Positions 22,914 to 34,313 of a DNA stretch of 64,000 bases are shown one piece after another. Under the pieces are notes generated by a model. The model worked only from the letters and a program-made list of their open reading frames with translations. It did not search any database and was not told the DNA's origin. The DNA comes from Hordeum vulgare subsp. vulgare (Eukaryota; Streptophyta; Magnoliopsida; Poales; Poaceae). The DNA lies in the NCBI RefSeq assembly GCF_904849725.1, contig NC_058522.1:457996844-458060843 (forward strand), given 5' to 3'. A program made the position numbers and the translations under genes. The first letter of the stretch is position 1; each line of letters starts with the position of its first letter.

Positions 22914-25833
22914 AGTTGGTATCAGAGCAGTACCGACCTAGGAGCCCTCTTGATTGATCGAACTTGGCCGAGTCGAGTCTAGTGAAAAACTACTTTGAGT
23001 CTAGTTATATATCAGAGAGTAGGTTTCTTTTTTCACCTCTTCAATGCTCTGGTGAGGAATCTTGACGTAATAATTTATTCTACTCCTCTTCTCACTCAAA
23101 TTTTTTTAGGATCACGCGAATATTTTTGGAATCTATATGATGCCGATGTGACGGAGTTCTGTCTTGGTGCCTCGTGTGTGACTTAATTTCTTCCGGGGAG
23201 TTGAGCTCCAAGGGATTCTCGAGCACATCGCTATCATTCAGATTTCTTAGTATCTCAGATCGAAGGATGTTCGTAGTGGGGAGATAACCACGATGTCCCC
23301 AGTACTGGTGCAGATTGTTCGGGAGTACTGCCATACTTTGTATCGTTGTGATCACGAGGGTCTGTAGTAGATGAAGGTCCGAGATTCTGGTTGTGTGTTG
23401 ACGGATGTGATACAGGTGACGGGTTAGTATAGGAGTTGTGTGACATATTACTCCTTGTATCCGTGTACCAGATTGCATGACCAGATATTTCAGGAATTCT
23501 TAGGTGGGAATTCAAGTAGTTACTTATAGGACAATCTTCCAACAAATGCATGATGTTAGGTTGGGGTTCGACATCTAGTGGATTTGTTTGTTGACGGTCG
23601 ACTTACAATGGTTCTCGTTGTGTCTTAAAGAGGTCTTGTAGCTTGCTACGACCCGGGGACACTTCTATGTCGTGTGCATTACCTTGTACATGATGGCTAC
23701 TGTAAGATCGAGCCCGTGCGATCGTGTCCACGAAAATATCGGACGAAATGTTTCTCATAAGTTTGTTCTGGCTAATTACAAGTTGCATTCTTTGTTTTGT
23801 TGGAGTTTGGTAATTCAAGTTGCTTCAATGTCAAGTGGTGATTTCAGATCTTTCCTAAGTGGTGTTCTCTTATTCTTATGACGGTGCTAATCATTTTGCT
23901 TAATCAATTGTCTTATCAATTCTTCTCAAACGGAGTCGTCATGTTAATTCTTTTCCAACCGGTGTGCTTCTCTTCAAGTGAATTCAATCCTCTCAAATAT
24001 TTGGAGATCATTCTTTCAATTCTTACCGGAGTTTGTCTCATCTGTTCTGAGTTGTCTTTGTTTTTCCCGCCCTCCCACCCTTTTCTTTAGTGATTCAATT
24101 TTCATCCAAGTGCCTTTTAATTGGCTTCCGCGATCTTTTCTTTTCTCTCCTATCCGGTGGTCCATTGTGAAGATTCTGAGGAACCTTGAGTTCATATTTG
24201 GTCAATCTTGTTACCTTTTCTGGTGAATTCAATTCAGTTATCCGTGTCATCTTATCCTTTTCATCCTTGTAATTCTTTCCTATGATGGAAATTCCTATCA
24301 ACCTATCTTGATATTCTTTTCTCTCTATTCTATCTGGAGTGTTGAAGATATTTCAAAAGTCCTGATTCTCGATCCTTTCAATTATTTCGAGGTGCTCAGC
24401 CTCATCTAGTTTTCTTTATACCGGTGCAATATCTCTCTTTCTAGCAATCTTTTCAACGATGGTTTCTTTCAGTGGGCCCATAACCCACAGGTTTTTCCCA
24501 GGATCTTATATGTCTCTTCTAATTTTCCGGAGATCTCTAAATCTTTTCAACTATGACGTAAGTATGATTTCCATCAGTCATATTACTTCTTCAAGATCTA
24601 TTCGAATTATTTCTCATAATTGGCTCAACCTTTCATTCTTCATTATTCTGGAGTATCTCAGTTTTCCTTGGTGTTGTTTCTCGTCATCTTTTTCAGCTTT
24701 GAAGACCAAAGGGGTGTTTCTCTCAAATCTTAGTCCATTCTCTTGAAGATATCATTTCAGCTTTGTGCCATCATCTTAATTGTTGTCGATCATGAGAATC
24801 CATTTCTTGCTATCCGGTGCTTTTCTGAGTTGTTTTCATTCTCGATCCTCCGAAGGCCATCATCTAGAAGATTTTGTTCGTTCTCAGCTTGCAGCTTTCA
24901 TTCTCAAATTCTTCTCCAGTGTTGCCTCTTCGTTCGTCTCTCAATTATTCTGGTGCCTTGTTCTAGTTTTATCTCAGGTGGCTCATGATCTCTTCATTCT
25001 CATGTATCTCCATTCATTCATGGTTGCCTCGTTCATTTCAATTCTCACCGGTGTTTCTTGCAACAATTCTTCTAGTTTGTGCTCATACTCTCCTCAATCT
25101 TTTCAGAAGAATAAGTGTTATGTTAAATTCGTTGCTTGTCATCAATTAAACTTGATGAAGGATAAGCATAACATAATTCTTATTCTTGTTCATGGCAATC
25201 TGAATTCTTCTTCCGGAGTGGCTCATGATATCAATTCTTTTCTCAAGCGCTTATATTTCTTTTCCAGAGTTCCAAGTTCTTTTAAATATCTCTTCACGAG
25301 GCTTCATCTGGCAAGGTCATAATCTTATTCTTTTCTACCTTCTTATCTTTGCATCATTCAATTGTATACGGTGGTTCTTCATGGTGGTTCATCAAGGTAT
25401 AAATCCATTCTAAGTTGTTCTTCAAGATTCTTGTGATAATAGTTGTCATTCTTTTCTTCATTCTCTTCTTCCGTATGAGCTAGTTTTATTCTCTTGTTCC
25501 GGAGGCATTGTGATGTTGCTCTTTTGGTTCAATCATGTTGTTCTATCAAGATCTTGGTGTTCCCTTGTTCTATTTAGTTGTTTGTTATGAATATTGTCTA
25601 TTTCTCCCATCTTCTCGAATTTTTTGTCCCCTTTTCCTACCGAAATGCTGCCAAAATTTTCCGTGAATTCTTGCTTCTTTCTCATATCATTCCTCATCGC
25701 TTTGCAACCTTCAAGGATTGTTGGTTTCACTCGGTTGTCAAAGAAGCGATTAAGTTTTACCTCTTCCTTTCTCATCCTCTCCCCCTTTCATTCTTGGATC
25801 TCGGGGCGAGAACCTCTTGTAGTGTAGGAGAGT
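22914..25833 (+). other. LARD internal domain 1 (non-coding)
   Basis: The 2920-bp domain starts with the PBS and has no frame longer than 180 codons and no gag or pol motif. From about 23880 to 25500 it is pyrimidine-rich and carries a recurring C(C/T)GG(T/A)G core whose spacings are mostly close to multiples of 33 bp. The 180-codon frame at 24780-25322 has no domain and its reading frame is broken by indels in the second copy, so I do not call it. Confidence 0.85.
22917..22928 (+). other. PBS of LARD internal domain 1, tRNA-iMet type
   Basis: TGGTATCAGAGC, the complement of the 3' end of initiator tRNA-Met, 3 nt after the LTR end. Confidence 0.92.
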
Positions 25834-28800
25834 TGTGACAGCCCGATGCCGACGTTCCAGAAGATTCCCCTTCTATTCCGTTTTCGTCGAGTGTCTATTT
25901 TCTTTTGTCGCATCATCATCGCATCATGTGCATCATATGCATTGCATCGGCATCTCCGTTGCCGCCAGTTTTCAAAAGTTGCATCCGTTGTTAGTTGCCG
26001 GTTCTCGTCGTTGTCCATTCCGAGCCTGACCGCACACACACGCGCCTGCGACATCGTAAAAAAAACCTGTTTTAAAAGTGTGTATAAAACTTTCTCTAAT
26101 TCGGTTGGAATTTGACGTGCGGTCTTATTTTAATATAGGTAGGCCGCATGTCAAGTTTCGTCGCGATCGGAGCACGTGTGGTACCCGAACGGTCGACCGT
26201 AGCGGCACCGTATTCGGTCTACCATCGGACGGTTGCCGGTGTTTTAAAAATCGTTGCCGCGTCGCCCGTTTTCCCTCTCATCTCCGGATAACTACTCTAC
26301 ACGACCATTTAGTCCGTCCCGCGTTCGGAATTATTTGAATCCGACCGCGCAGTCGGAACCGGGGCGGAATTTCGCTAAACCTAGCCCCCCTTTGCCTATA
26401 AATAGGACCCCCAGGTTATTTTTAACAGCCCCCTCCATCCACCTCGGGATCCACGCCAGAAACCCTGGCCCCCCACTCTCTCTATCCTCCCTCCCTCCTC
26501 AGCGCAGCCGTCGGCCCCATGAGCCCGTAGCAGGCCCGCCTGGGCCCGATCTGGGCCAAGCCGCACCAGCCGCCGCTGGCTCGTGAGCTCCCTCCTCCCG
26601 AAGCAGCAGCCTCATGGCCGAGCTCCTCCCGAGCCCCGCCAGAGCCCACGCGTCCAGCCACTGGTCGCCGCCTGCCTCTGCCACGGCTAGCCGCCGCCAG
26701 AACCCTGCCCCGCCGCCAGCAGCAGCTCGCCGGAGCTGGCAGCCCAGCCATGGCGCGCCTTCCGTCGCTCGGATCCATGCCCCGCGCCGGATACCGTGCC
26801 TCTGCGCCCCCGCGCCCTTGCCGGTGCGCCACCCGCCCTACAGATCCGTGCCTCCCGTCCCCGGCAGTTGCCCCGTCACCGGTTGTAGCCGGCCGGCCTC
26901 CCGATCCAGGCGGGATCGTGGAGGGCACGAGCCCTCACCCGCTTGCGCGTTGACCGGCCAGGTGGGCCGCTGCCAGCGTCATCGAGCCAGCGTCTCGCTC
27001 GCCAGCTGGGCTGCCTCACGGCCCAAGCCAATAGCCCCGAGCCAGCCTACTCCTTCCAGCCCGAGCCGGCCCAAGAGGCCCCCCCAAGGTGAGCTTTCCT
27101 TCGCGCGTAGCGAGATCTAGTTGTGATGCGCCTTAGGTTTCGACCTGATAGGGTTTAGTAGATTTTTTTTGGAATTAGTTATATTTCAGCAAATAGACGT
27201 ATATATAATTGCACGTAACTTTTAATCCGTAAGTCGGATCGCGATGTCTAGCATATGGTTTTTGTGTAGAATCTCGTGTAGAATTCGAATTTGCAACGTG
27301 CATAATTGTTTGACGTAGTTTAGCATGCCAAATGCATAGTTTTACGTGCTCTCCCAATAGGATTCGTTCCATAGTTATTTCACGTACGTGCCCGGATTGC
27401 TCGTATGCCGTAGAAAAAAAGTTCATGATTTAGGAACCCCTTTGCCATGTATTTTAGAGTAGTCATTGGTATTTTTGCGTGTAGGGATTTGCCGCTAGTT
27501 TATTTTCCGTGTTTAGGACATAATCTCGAATTTACGCGTGATGATATTGTTGTTGTGCAAGTGTATTTAGTTTTAGCTTTTGAGGAAGTTAGTTCGCGCG
27601 ATATTTTGCATGTTGTCCTTTTGTTTATCTTGTGGGATTTAATCCGTGCGTGATTTGAGGTACTTGTCAACTAGAGATTTCCTCTTTGATGCGTAGTCTA
27701 GCCTCTGGTGTTTTTGGTTGCAATAGAAATACATGTTTAGGTGTGGTTTGCTTGTTCTTTACTTGCTAGGAAATAGTGATGTTTTAGAGATGCTGAAATA
27801 TTTCTAAGACTGAATCTGTTATATTTTGTTATTGTCTTGTCTTGCTTCTATCTTGTGTTCTGTAGCTCTTTTGAGGTTGGCGCAATTGAGTTAGTTGTAG
27901 ACTTTAGGATTCTCTAGCATGCTGTGAATTTTCATGCCATTTGGAGTCCTGTAGCTTATGGTTTTGCTGTTGTCAATATGCCTTCAGATCGAAAACTGCA
28001 GCTTCGTAAACTGCTATTTTCACTAAGTCTGAAACTGTGTGTGAGAAGCTATTTTGTGACTTCTTTTCCTAGTGATCCATGCTTCCATGCTAGTTGTTGT
28101 TAGTCGTTTGTTGTAGTGCTTCTTGCCCTCTTTCGTGTCATGCCTTGGTTGAGCATATTGGATTTGTGTAGCTCGTAGTTGTGGGGTGTAGAAAATGCTA
28201 TGTGGCTGATTTTGGCAGATTGTTGTGATTTCTTGTTTAGCTCGTAGTTGTTGAACCGTAGCTCCGTTTCGATCGTGTCCTATATGAAACTTGCTTAGAA
28301 TCTCATGTAGTTTCATTTTATGTTGCTGGTTGTATGTTTTGAAGTGCTCGTGACCGTCGTTGCACACATATTGCATTCATGCCATCATATCTTGTGATGC
28401 TCGTATCTTTTGATCAGTATCTCCGTTGGAGATGTTCTCTATGTGTAAATTGCTTGTAATGATACGTAGAATCACGTGAACCTATTTGTTTGAAGTTTAA
28501 CAACTAATTAAATGTGGTAGTTTTGATCTTGACAGAATTGTAAATTAACATGTGAGGTCGTTTCGGAGATGCTATATTTCATTTCCGACCTCATTTAAAA
28601 TGCCTAGATAGGTAGATTAATTACGCTTCACCTCTTGCCATGTGAAACCACATTTAAAATTGTGTGTACCTAATCGGGATAGAACTAAATAACTCGTATG
28701 TGGAGTTTCGTCAATATGCAACTCGTTGCATATTGAACTTCACTTAATGTGTAGTGTTTGTTTGTCGTGAATTGACATGCCGTGACTTGCATGCATTCAG

Positions 28801-30657
28801 CTGCTCATGCATCGTATGTGTTGTGCATCGTGTGGTGAATATCATGTGTTGATGCTTGTTTCCGGTTTCCTCCGACTCGATAGAGTTCCGCAAGCGTGTT
28901 GGAACTGAGGACCCCTTCGACTACATCGGTTCGTCTGCTTCACGGAGTCATTCTTCTTCCAAGCGGGATCTCAAGCAAGATGACCATTTCCCAGATACCA
29001 TTACTATCATTGCCATGCTAGTTTTATCGCTTCTATCCATTATGTCTTGTTGCCTACCACCTGTTAAATATCAGCCTCTCAACAATGCAATGAAAACCTT
29101 CAACCAGTTCAACCTAGCAAACCACTGATTGGCTATGTTACCGCTTGCTCAACCTTGTGTTAGCGTTGCTAGTTGCAGGTGGAGTTGCTTCCATGTGACA
29201 ACATGGGTTCTTTGTTATATCACCATATTAATTGCTATTTATTTTAATGCACCTATATACTTGGTAAAAGGTGGAAGGCTTGGCCTTTCTAGCCTGGTGT
29301 TTTGTTCCACCTTTGCCCCCTTAGTTTTGGCTACCAGTGTTATGTTCCATAATTGAGCGCTCCTAACACGATCGGGGTTGTTATGGGGACCCCCTTGATA
29401 ATTCGTCTTAGATTAAAGCTGGTCACGCAAGGCCCAACATTGGTACTACATTTGCCCAACATAATAATTTTGTTAATACTGAAAGCATAGGGCGTCATGA
29501 ACAGGAGGAGTAATTTTACATAATACAGGGGGGCAGTGCTGATGGTGCTGGTCCAAAAACTAGAGCCGTTTGCGGGGCCAACCCGGGGCAACTCGGGAGA
29601 TTTCTATCAGGCCACCGTACGCTCTGCTCATCCGTCGTGTCCTGAGAACGAGATACGCGGCTCCTATCGGGATGGTCGACACGCCAGGCGGCCTTGCTGG
29701 ATTAGTTTTACCTTTGACGAGATATCTTGTGCATCGGGATTCCGGTGATGCTTTGGGTAATCACAGAGTTGAGGTTTTCCACTAAGGAGTCCCACGAGAT
29801 TGCGAGCTTCGTGATCGAGGATTTCTATGCGACTTGTGGTAATTTGTGATGGACTAGTTGGAGCACCCCTGCAGGGTTAAATCTTTCGGAAAGCCGTCCA
29901 CGCGAATATGTGGCAACGTGGAAACTTTGTTTAACACTGGTTCTAGATAACTTGAAGTTAACTTAATTAAAACTTGCCAACTGAGTGCGTAACCGTGACT
30001 GTCTCTTTCATGAGTTCCTTCTCCGATCGAGGACACGGTGGGGTTATGTCTGACGTAGGTAGGTGTTCAGGATCATTCATTTGATCATCAGTAGTCACGT
30101 CCGCTATGCGTAGATCTTTCTCTCTTATTTCTTATACTCGTAAGTTTAGCCACCAAATATATGCTTAGCCGCTGTTGCAACTTCACCACTTAACCTTACC
30201 TCACCCATTAAGCTTTGCTAGTCTTGATACCTTTGGAAATGAGATTGTTGAGTCCCCTGTGGCTCACAGATTACTACAACACCAGCGGGAGGTATAGGTA
30301 AAGGTTACTTGACGCGAGTGCGTTGATTGTTCATTTGGAGTTGCTTCTTCTTCTTCTTCATTGATCTAGGACGGGTTCCAGGCTGGCAGCCTGGGATAGC
30401 AAGGATGGACGTCGTTTTTTCTTTTCTCGTTTGTTTTCGTCCGTAGTCAGACCCTGCTCTTCTTCATGTTGTTTATGTATTGTACTGTTGTGACTTTGAT
30501 GTAGCCTGTGGTGAGTGTAAGCCAATTCCATATATCTCATCTTTTTAGTACATGTACTTGTAACGATATCCATTCTTGCGAAACGACGAGATGCGCTTCT
30601 ATCCCCGACGAGGCCCCCGTGCCAAATTGAGGATAGGACCGCATCTTGGGCGTGACA
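25834..30657 (+). repeat. LARD LTR2 (4824 bp)
   Basis: It matches LTR1 from end to end with scattered substitutions and small indels. It has the TATA box at 26397, the splice donor AAG|GTGAGC with GT at 27089-27090, and the acidic segment at about 28868-28990 (SDSIEFRKRVGTEDPFDYIG). It serves as 3' LTR of unit 1 and 5' LTR of unit 2. Confidence 0.92.
26397..26404 (+). promoter_or_regulatory. TATA box of LARD LTR2
   Basis: TATAAATA, a better consensus than the TATAAAC of LTR1, in otherwise identical surroundings. Confidence 0.65.
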
Positions 30658-33595
30658 AGTTGGTATCAGAGCAGTACCGACCTAGGAGCCCCCTTGATTG
30701 ATCGAACTTAGCGGAGTCGAGTCTAGTGAAAAACTACTTTGAGTCTAGTTATGTATCAGAGAGTAGGTTTCTTTTTTCTCCTCTTCTATGCTCTGGTCAG
30801 GAATCTTGACGTAATAATTTGTTCTACTCCTCTTCTCACTCAAATTTTTTTTAGGATCACACGGATATTTTTGGAATCTATATGATGCCGATGTGACGGA
30901 GTTTTGTCTTGGTGCCTCATGTCCGACTTGATTTCTTCCGGGGAGTTGAGCTCCAGGGGATTCTCGAGCACATCGCTATCATTCACATTTCTTAGTATCT
31001 CAGATCGAAGGATGTTCGTAATTGCTTCAATACTAGTAGTGGCGAGATAACCCCGATGTCCCCAGTACTGGTGCAGATTGTTCGGGAGTACTGCCATACT
31101 TTGTATCGTTGTGATCACGAGGGTCTGTAGTAGATGAAGGTCCGAGATTCTGGTTATGTGTTGACGGATGTGATACAGGTGATGGGTTAGTATAGGAGTT
31201 GTGTGACATATTACTCCTTGTATCCGTGTACCAGATTGCGTGACCAGAAATTTCGGGAATTATTAGGTGGGAATTCAAGTAGTTACTTATAGGACAATCT
31301 TCCAATAAGTGCATGATGTTAGGTTGGGGTTCGACATCTAGTGGATTCGTTTGTTGATGGTCGACTTACAGCAGTTCTCGTTGTGTCTTAGAGAGTCCTT
31401 GTAGCTTGCTACGACTCGGGGACGCTTCATATGTCGTGTGCACTACCTTGTACATGATGGCTACTGTAAGATCGAGCCCGTGCGATCCTGTCGATGAAAA
31501 TATCGGACGAAATCTTTCTCATGAGTTTGTTCTGGCTAATTGCAAGTTGCATCCTTTGTTTTGTTGGAGTTTGGAAATTCAAGTTGCTTCAATGTCAAGT
31601 GGTGATTCAGATCTTTCCTAAGTGGTGTTCTCTTATTCTTATGACAGTGCTAATCATTTTGCTTAATCAATTGTCTTATCAATTCTTCTCAACCGGAGTC
31701 GTCATGTTAATTCTTTTCCAACCGGTGTGCTTCTCTTCAAGTGAATTCAATCCTCTCCAATATTTGCAGATCATTCTTTCAATTCTTACTGGAGTTTGTC
31801 TCATCTGTTCTGAGTTGTTTTTGTTTTTCCCTCCCCCACCCTTTTCTTTAGTGATTCAATTTTCATCCAAGTGCCTTTTAATTTGCTTCCGCGATCTTTT
31901 GTTTTCTCTCTTATCCGGTGGTCCATTGTGAAGATTCTCAAGAACCTCGAGTTCATATTTAGTCAATCTTGTTACCTTTTCTGGTGAATTCAATTCAGTT
32001 ATCCGTGTCAACTTATCCTTTTCATCCTTGTAATTCTTTCCTATGATGGAAATTCTTATCAACCCATGTGGTTATTCTTTTCTCTCTATTCTATCCGGAG
32101 TGTTGAAGATATTTCAGAAGTCCTGATTCTCGATCCTTTCAATTATTTCAAGGTCCTCAACCTCATCTAGTTTTCTTTATACAGGTGCAATATCTCTCTT
32201 TCTAGCAATCTTTTCAACGGTTGTTTCTTTGAGTGGGCCCATAACCCACAGGTATTTCCTAGGATCTTATATGTCTCTTCTAATTTTCTGGAGATCTCTA
32301 AATCTTTTCAACTATGACGTAAGTATGATTTCCATCAGTCATATTACTTCTTCAAGATCTATTCGAATTATTTCTCATAATTGGCTCGACCTTTCATTCT
32401 TCATTATTCTGGAGTATCTCAGTTTTCCTTGGTGTTGTTTCTCGTCATCTTTTTCAGCTTTGAAGACCAAAGGGGTGTTTCTCTCAAATCTTGGTCCATT
32501 CTCTTGAAGATATCATTTCAACTTTGTGCCATCATCTTAATTGTTGTCGATCATGAGAATCTATTTCTTGCTCTTCGGTGCTTTTCTCAGTTGTTTTCAT
32601 TCTCGATCCTCTGAAGGCCATCATCCAGAAGATTTTGTTCGTTCTCAGCTTGCAGCTTTCATTCTCAAATTCTTCTCCAGTGTTGCCTCTTCGTTCATCT
32701 CTCAATTATTCTGGTGCCTTGTTCTAGTTTTCTCTCAGGTGCCTCATGATCTCTTCATTCTCATGTATCTCCATTCATTCATGGTTGCCTCGTTCATTTC
32801 AATTCTCACCGGTGTTTCTTGCAACAATTCTTCTAGTTTGTGCTCATATCTCTCCTCAATCTTTTCAGAAGAATAAGTGTTATGTTAAATTCGTTGCTTG
32901 TCATCAATTAAACTTGATGAAGGATAAGCATAACGTAATTTTTATTCTTGTTCATGGTAATCTGAATTCTTCTTCCGGAGTGGCTCGTGATATCAATTCT
33001 TTTCTCAAGCGCTTATCTTTCTTTACCAAAGTTCCAAGTTCTTTTAAATATCTCTTTGTGAGGCTTCATCTAAATCTTGGCAAGGTCATAATCCTATTCT
33101 TTTCTACCTTCTTATCTTTGCATCATTCAATTGTATACGGTGGTTCTTCAGGGTGGTTCATCAAGGTTTCAATCCATTCTGAGTTGTTCTTCAAGATTCT
33201 TGTGATAATAGTTGTCATTCTTTTCTTCATTCTCTTCTTCCGTATGAGCTAGTTTTATTCTCTTGTTCCGGAGGCATTGTAATGTTGCTCTTTTGGTTCA
33301 ATCATGTTGTTCTATCAAGATCTTGGTGTGCCCTTGTTCTATTTAGTTGTTTGTTATGAATATTGTGTATTTCTCTATCGATTTTTTGTCCCCTTTTCCT
33401 ACCGAAGTGCTGCCGAAATTTTCCGTGAATTCTTGCTTCTTTCTCATATCATTCCTCATCGCTTTGCAACCTTCAAGGATCGTTGGTTTCACTCGGTTGT
33501 CAAAGAAGCGATTAAGTTTTACCTCTTCCTTTCTCATCCTCTCCCCCTTTCATTCTTGGATCTCGGGGCGAGAACCTCTTGTAGTGTAGGAGAGT
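30658..33595 (+). other. LARD internal domain 2 (non-coding)
   Basis: It is 2938 bp and colinear with internal domain 1, with about 5% difference by eye over the first 370 bp. An 18-bp length difference lies near 31021-31038. The same periodic C(C/T)GG(T/A)G motifs are present. No coding potential is conserved between the two copies. Confidence 0.85.
30661..30672 (+). other. PBS of LARD internal domain 2, tRNA-iMet type
   Basis: TGGTATCAGAGC, again 3 nt after the LTR end and unchanged, so both units keep a usable primer site. Confidence 0.92.
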
Positions 33596-33860
33596 TGTGA
33601 CAGCCCGATGCTGACGTTTTTTTCTTTTCTCTTTTGTTTTCGTCCGTAGTTGGACCCTGCTCTTCTTCATGATGTTTATGTATTGTACTGATGTGACTGT
33701 GATGTAGCTTGTGGCGATTGTAAGCCAATTCCATATATCTCATCTTTTCAATACATGTACTTGTAACGATATCCATTCTTGCGAAACGACGAGATGCGCT
33801 TCTATCCCTAACGAGGCCCCCGTTCCAAATTGAGGATAGGACCGCATCTTGGACATGACA
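33596..33860 (+). repeat. LARD LTR3, internally deleted to 265 bp
   Basis: It keeps the first 22 bp of the LTR (TGTGACAGCCCGATGCTGACGT) and the last 240 bp or so. The join is at GACGT (33613-33617). In LTR1 GACGT occurs at 18073-18077 and 22664-22668, 4591 bp apart, so the deletion removed one GACGT and everything between. Both termini survive and the target duplication CCTGG follows. Confidence 0.92.
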
Positions 33861-33865
33861 CCTGG

Positions 33866-34116
33866 CTTATTAGGGAAGATAGAATACTCATATTAATAAG
33901 GAATTCCTTCTTTTCCGGGAACCCATTCGAACACAACTCCCAGGTTAAGCGTGCTCATCTTGGAGTAGTTTTAGGATGGGTGACCGATCGGGAAGTCGAT
34001 CCCGGGTGCGCATGAGTGAGGACAAAGTGCGCGGAAAAGACTAGTATTGATATGTGAGGCCAGTCTAGATCCTGCTAGGAGTAACGACCGCCGGCGGGTG
34101 TGTCCGGGGCGTTACA
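33866..34116 (+). repeat. Cassandra 5' LTR, main part
   Basis: It resumes after the second CCTGG with CTTATTAGGG and ends GTTACA. With 18043-18055 it makes 264 bp, the same as the 3' LTR. Confidence 0.93.
33917..33996 (+). ncRNA. 5S rRNA-like block in Cassandra 5' LTR
   Basis: About 80 bp align with the 3' two thirds of plant 5S rRNA. They include AGGTTAAGCGTGCT (box A, near 33942), TTTTAGGATGGGTGACC (intermediate element and start of box C) and CGGGAAGT (box C). In Cassandra these give an internal RNA polymerase III promoter. The order and spacing of the boxes are kept, with substitutions against 5S in the loops. It is not a functional ribosomal gene. Confidence 0.88.
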
Positions 34117-34120
34117 AGTT

Positions 34121-34132
34121 TGGTATCAGAGC
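34121..34132 (+). other. PBS of Cassandra, tRNA-iMet type
   Basis: TGGTATCAGAGC, 4 nt after the 5' LTR end. Confidence 0.9.
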
Positions 34133-34313
34133 CGACCCTCGCGGTTACACGGATGTTTGCGGACAAGTGTGCGGTCATGTTGTTCATGACGTTTGTGACC
34201 CATCGTGGCACACGGCATGGTACATGTACTAGACTGGATGCACACACATTTGTACCAAGAGGGAACGCTCTTGTGGCCCGACGAGGACGTCGGTTCCTCT
34301 GAGTGGTGGTGTA
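34133..34313 (+). other. Cassandra internal domain
   Basis: Only about 180 bp separate the PBS from the 3' LTR, too short to encode protein. A purine-rich GAGTGGTGGTG (near 34301) just before the LTR is the probable PPT. Confidence 0.8.

Larger units (their letters stand above)
18056..33860 (+). mobile_element. LARD array: three LTRs, two internal domains, TSD CCTGG
   Basis: Order: LTR1 18056-22913, internal 1 22914-25833, LTR2 25834-30657, internal 2 30658-33595, LTR3 33596-33860 (internally deleted). LTRs run TGTGACAG to TGACA. LTRs of about 4.85 kb with a 2.9-kb internal domain without pol genes match the definition of a LARD; Sukkula is the likely Triticeae family, from memory. CCTGG flanks the whole array (18051-18055 and 33861-33865) and no target repeat flanks the middle LTR, so the array occupies a single insertion site. 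Confidence 0.92.

Noticed and set aside
23092..23551. Minus-strand frames of 98-128 codons in the LARD internal domain
   Set aside because: They differ by frameshift from the copy at 30840-31314 and have no motif.
24780..25322. 180-codon ORF in LARD internal domain 1
   Set aside because: Serine/phenylalanine-rich translation of pyrimidine-rich DNA; the second copy splits it at an indel (32541-32876 and 32746-33252) and no domain is visible.
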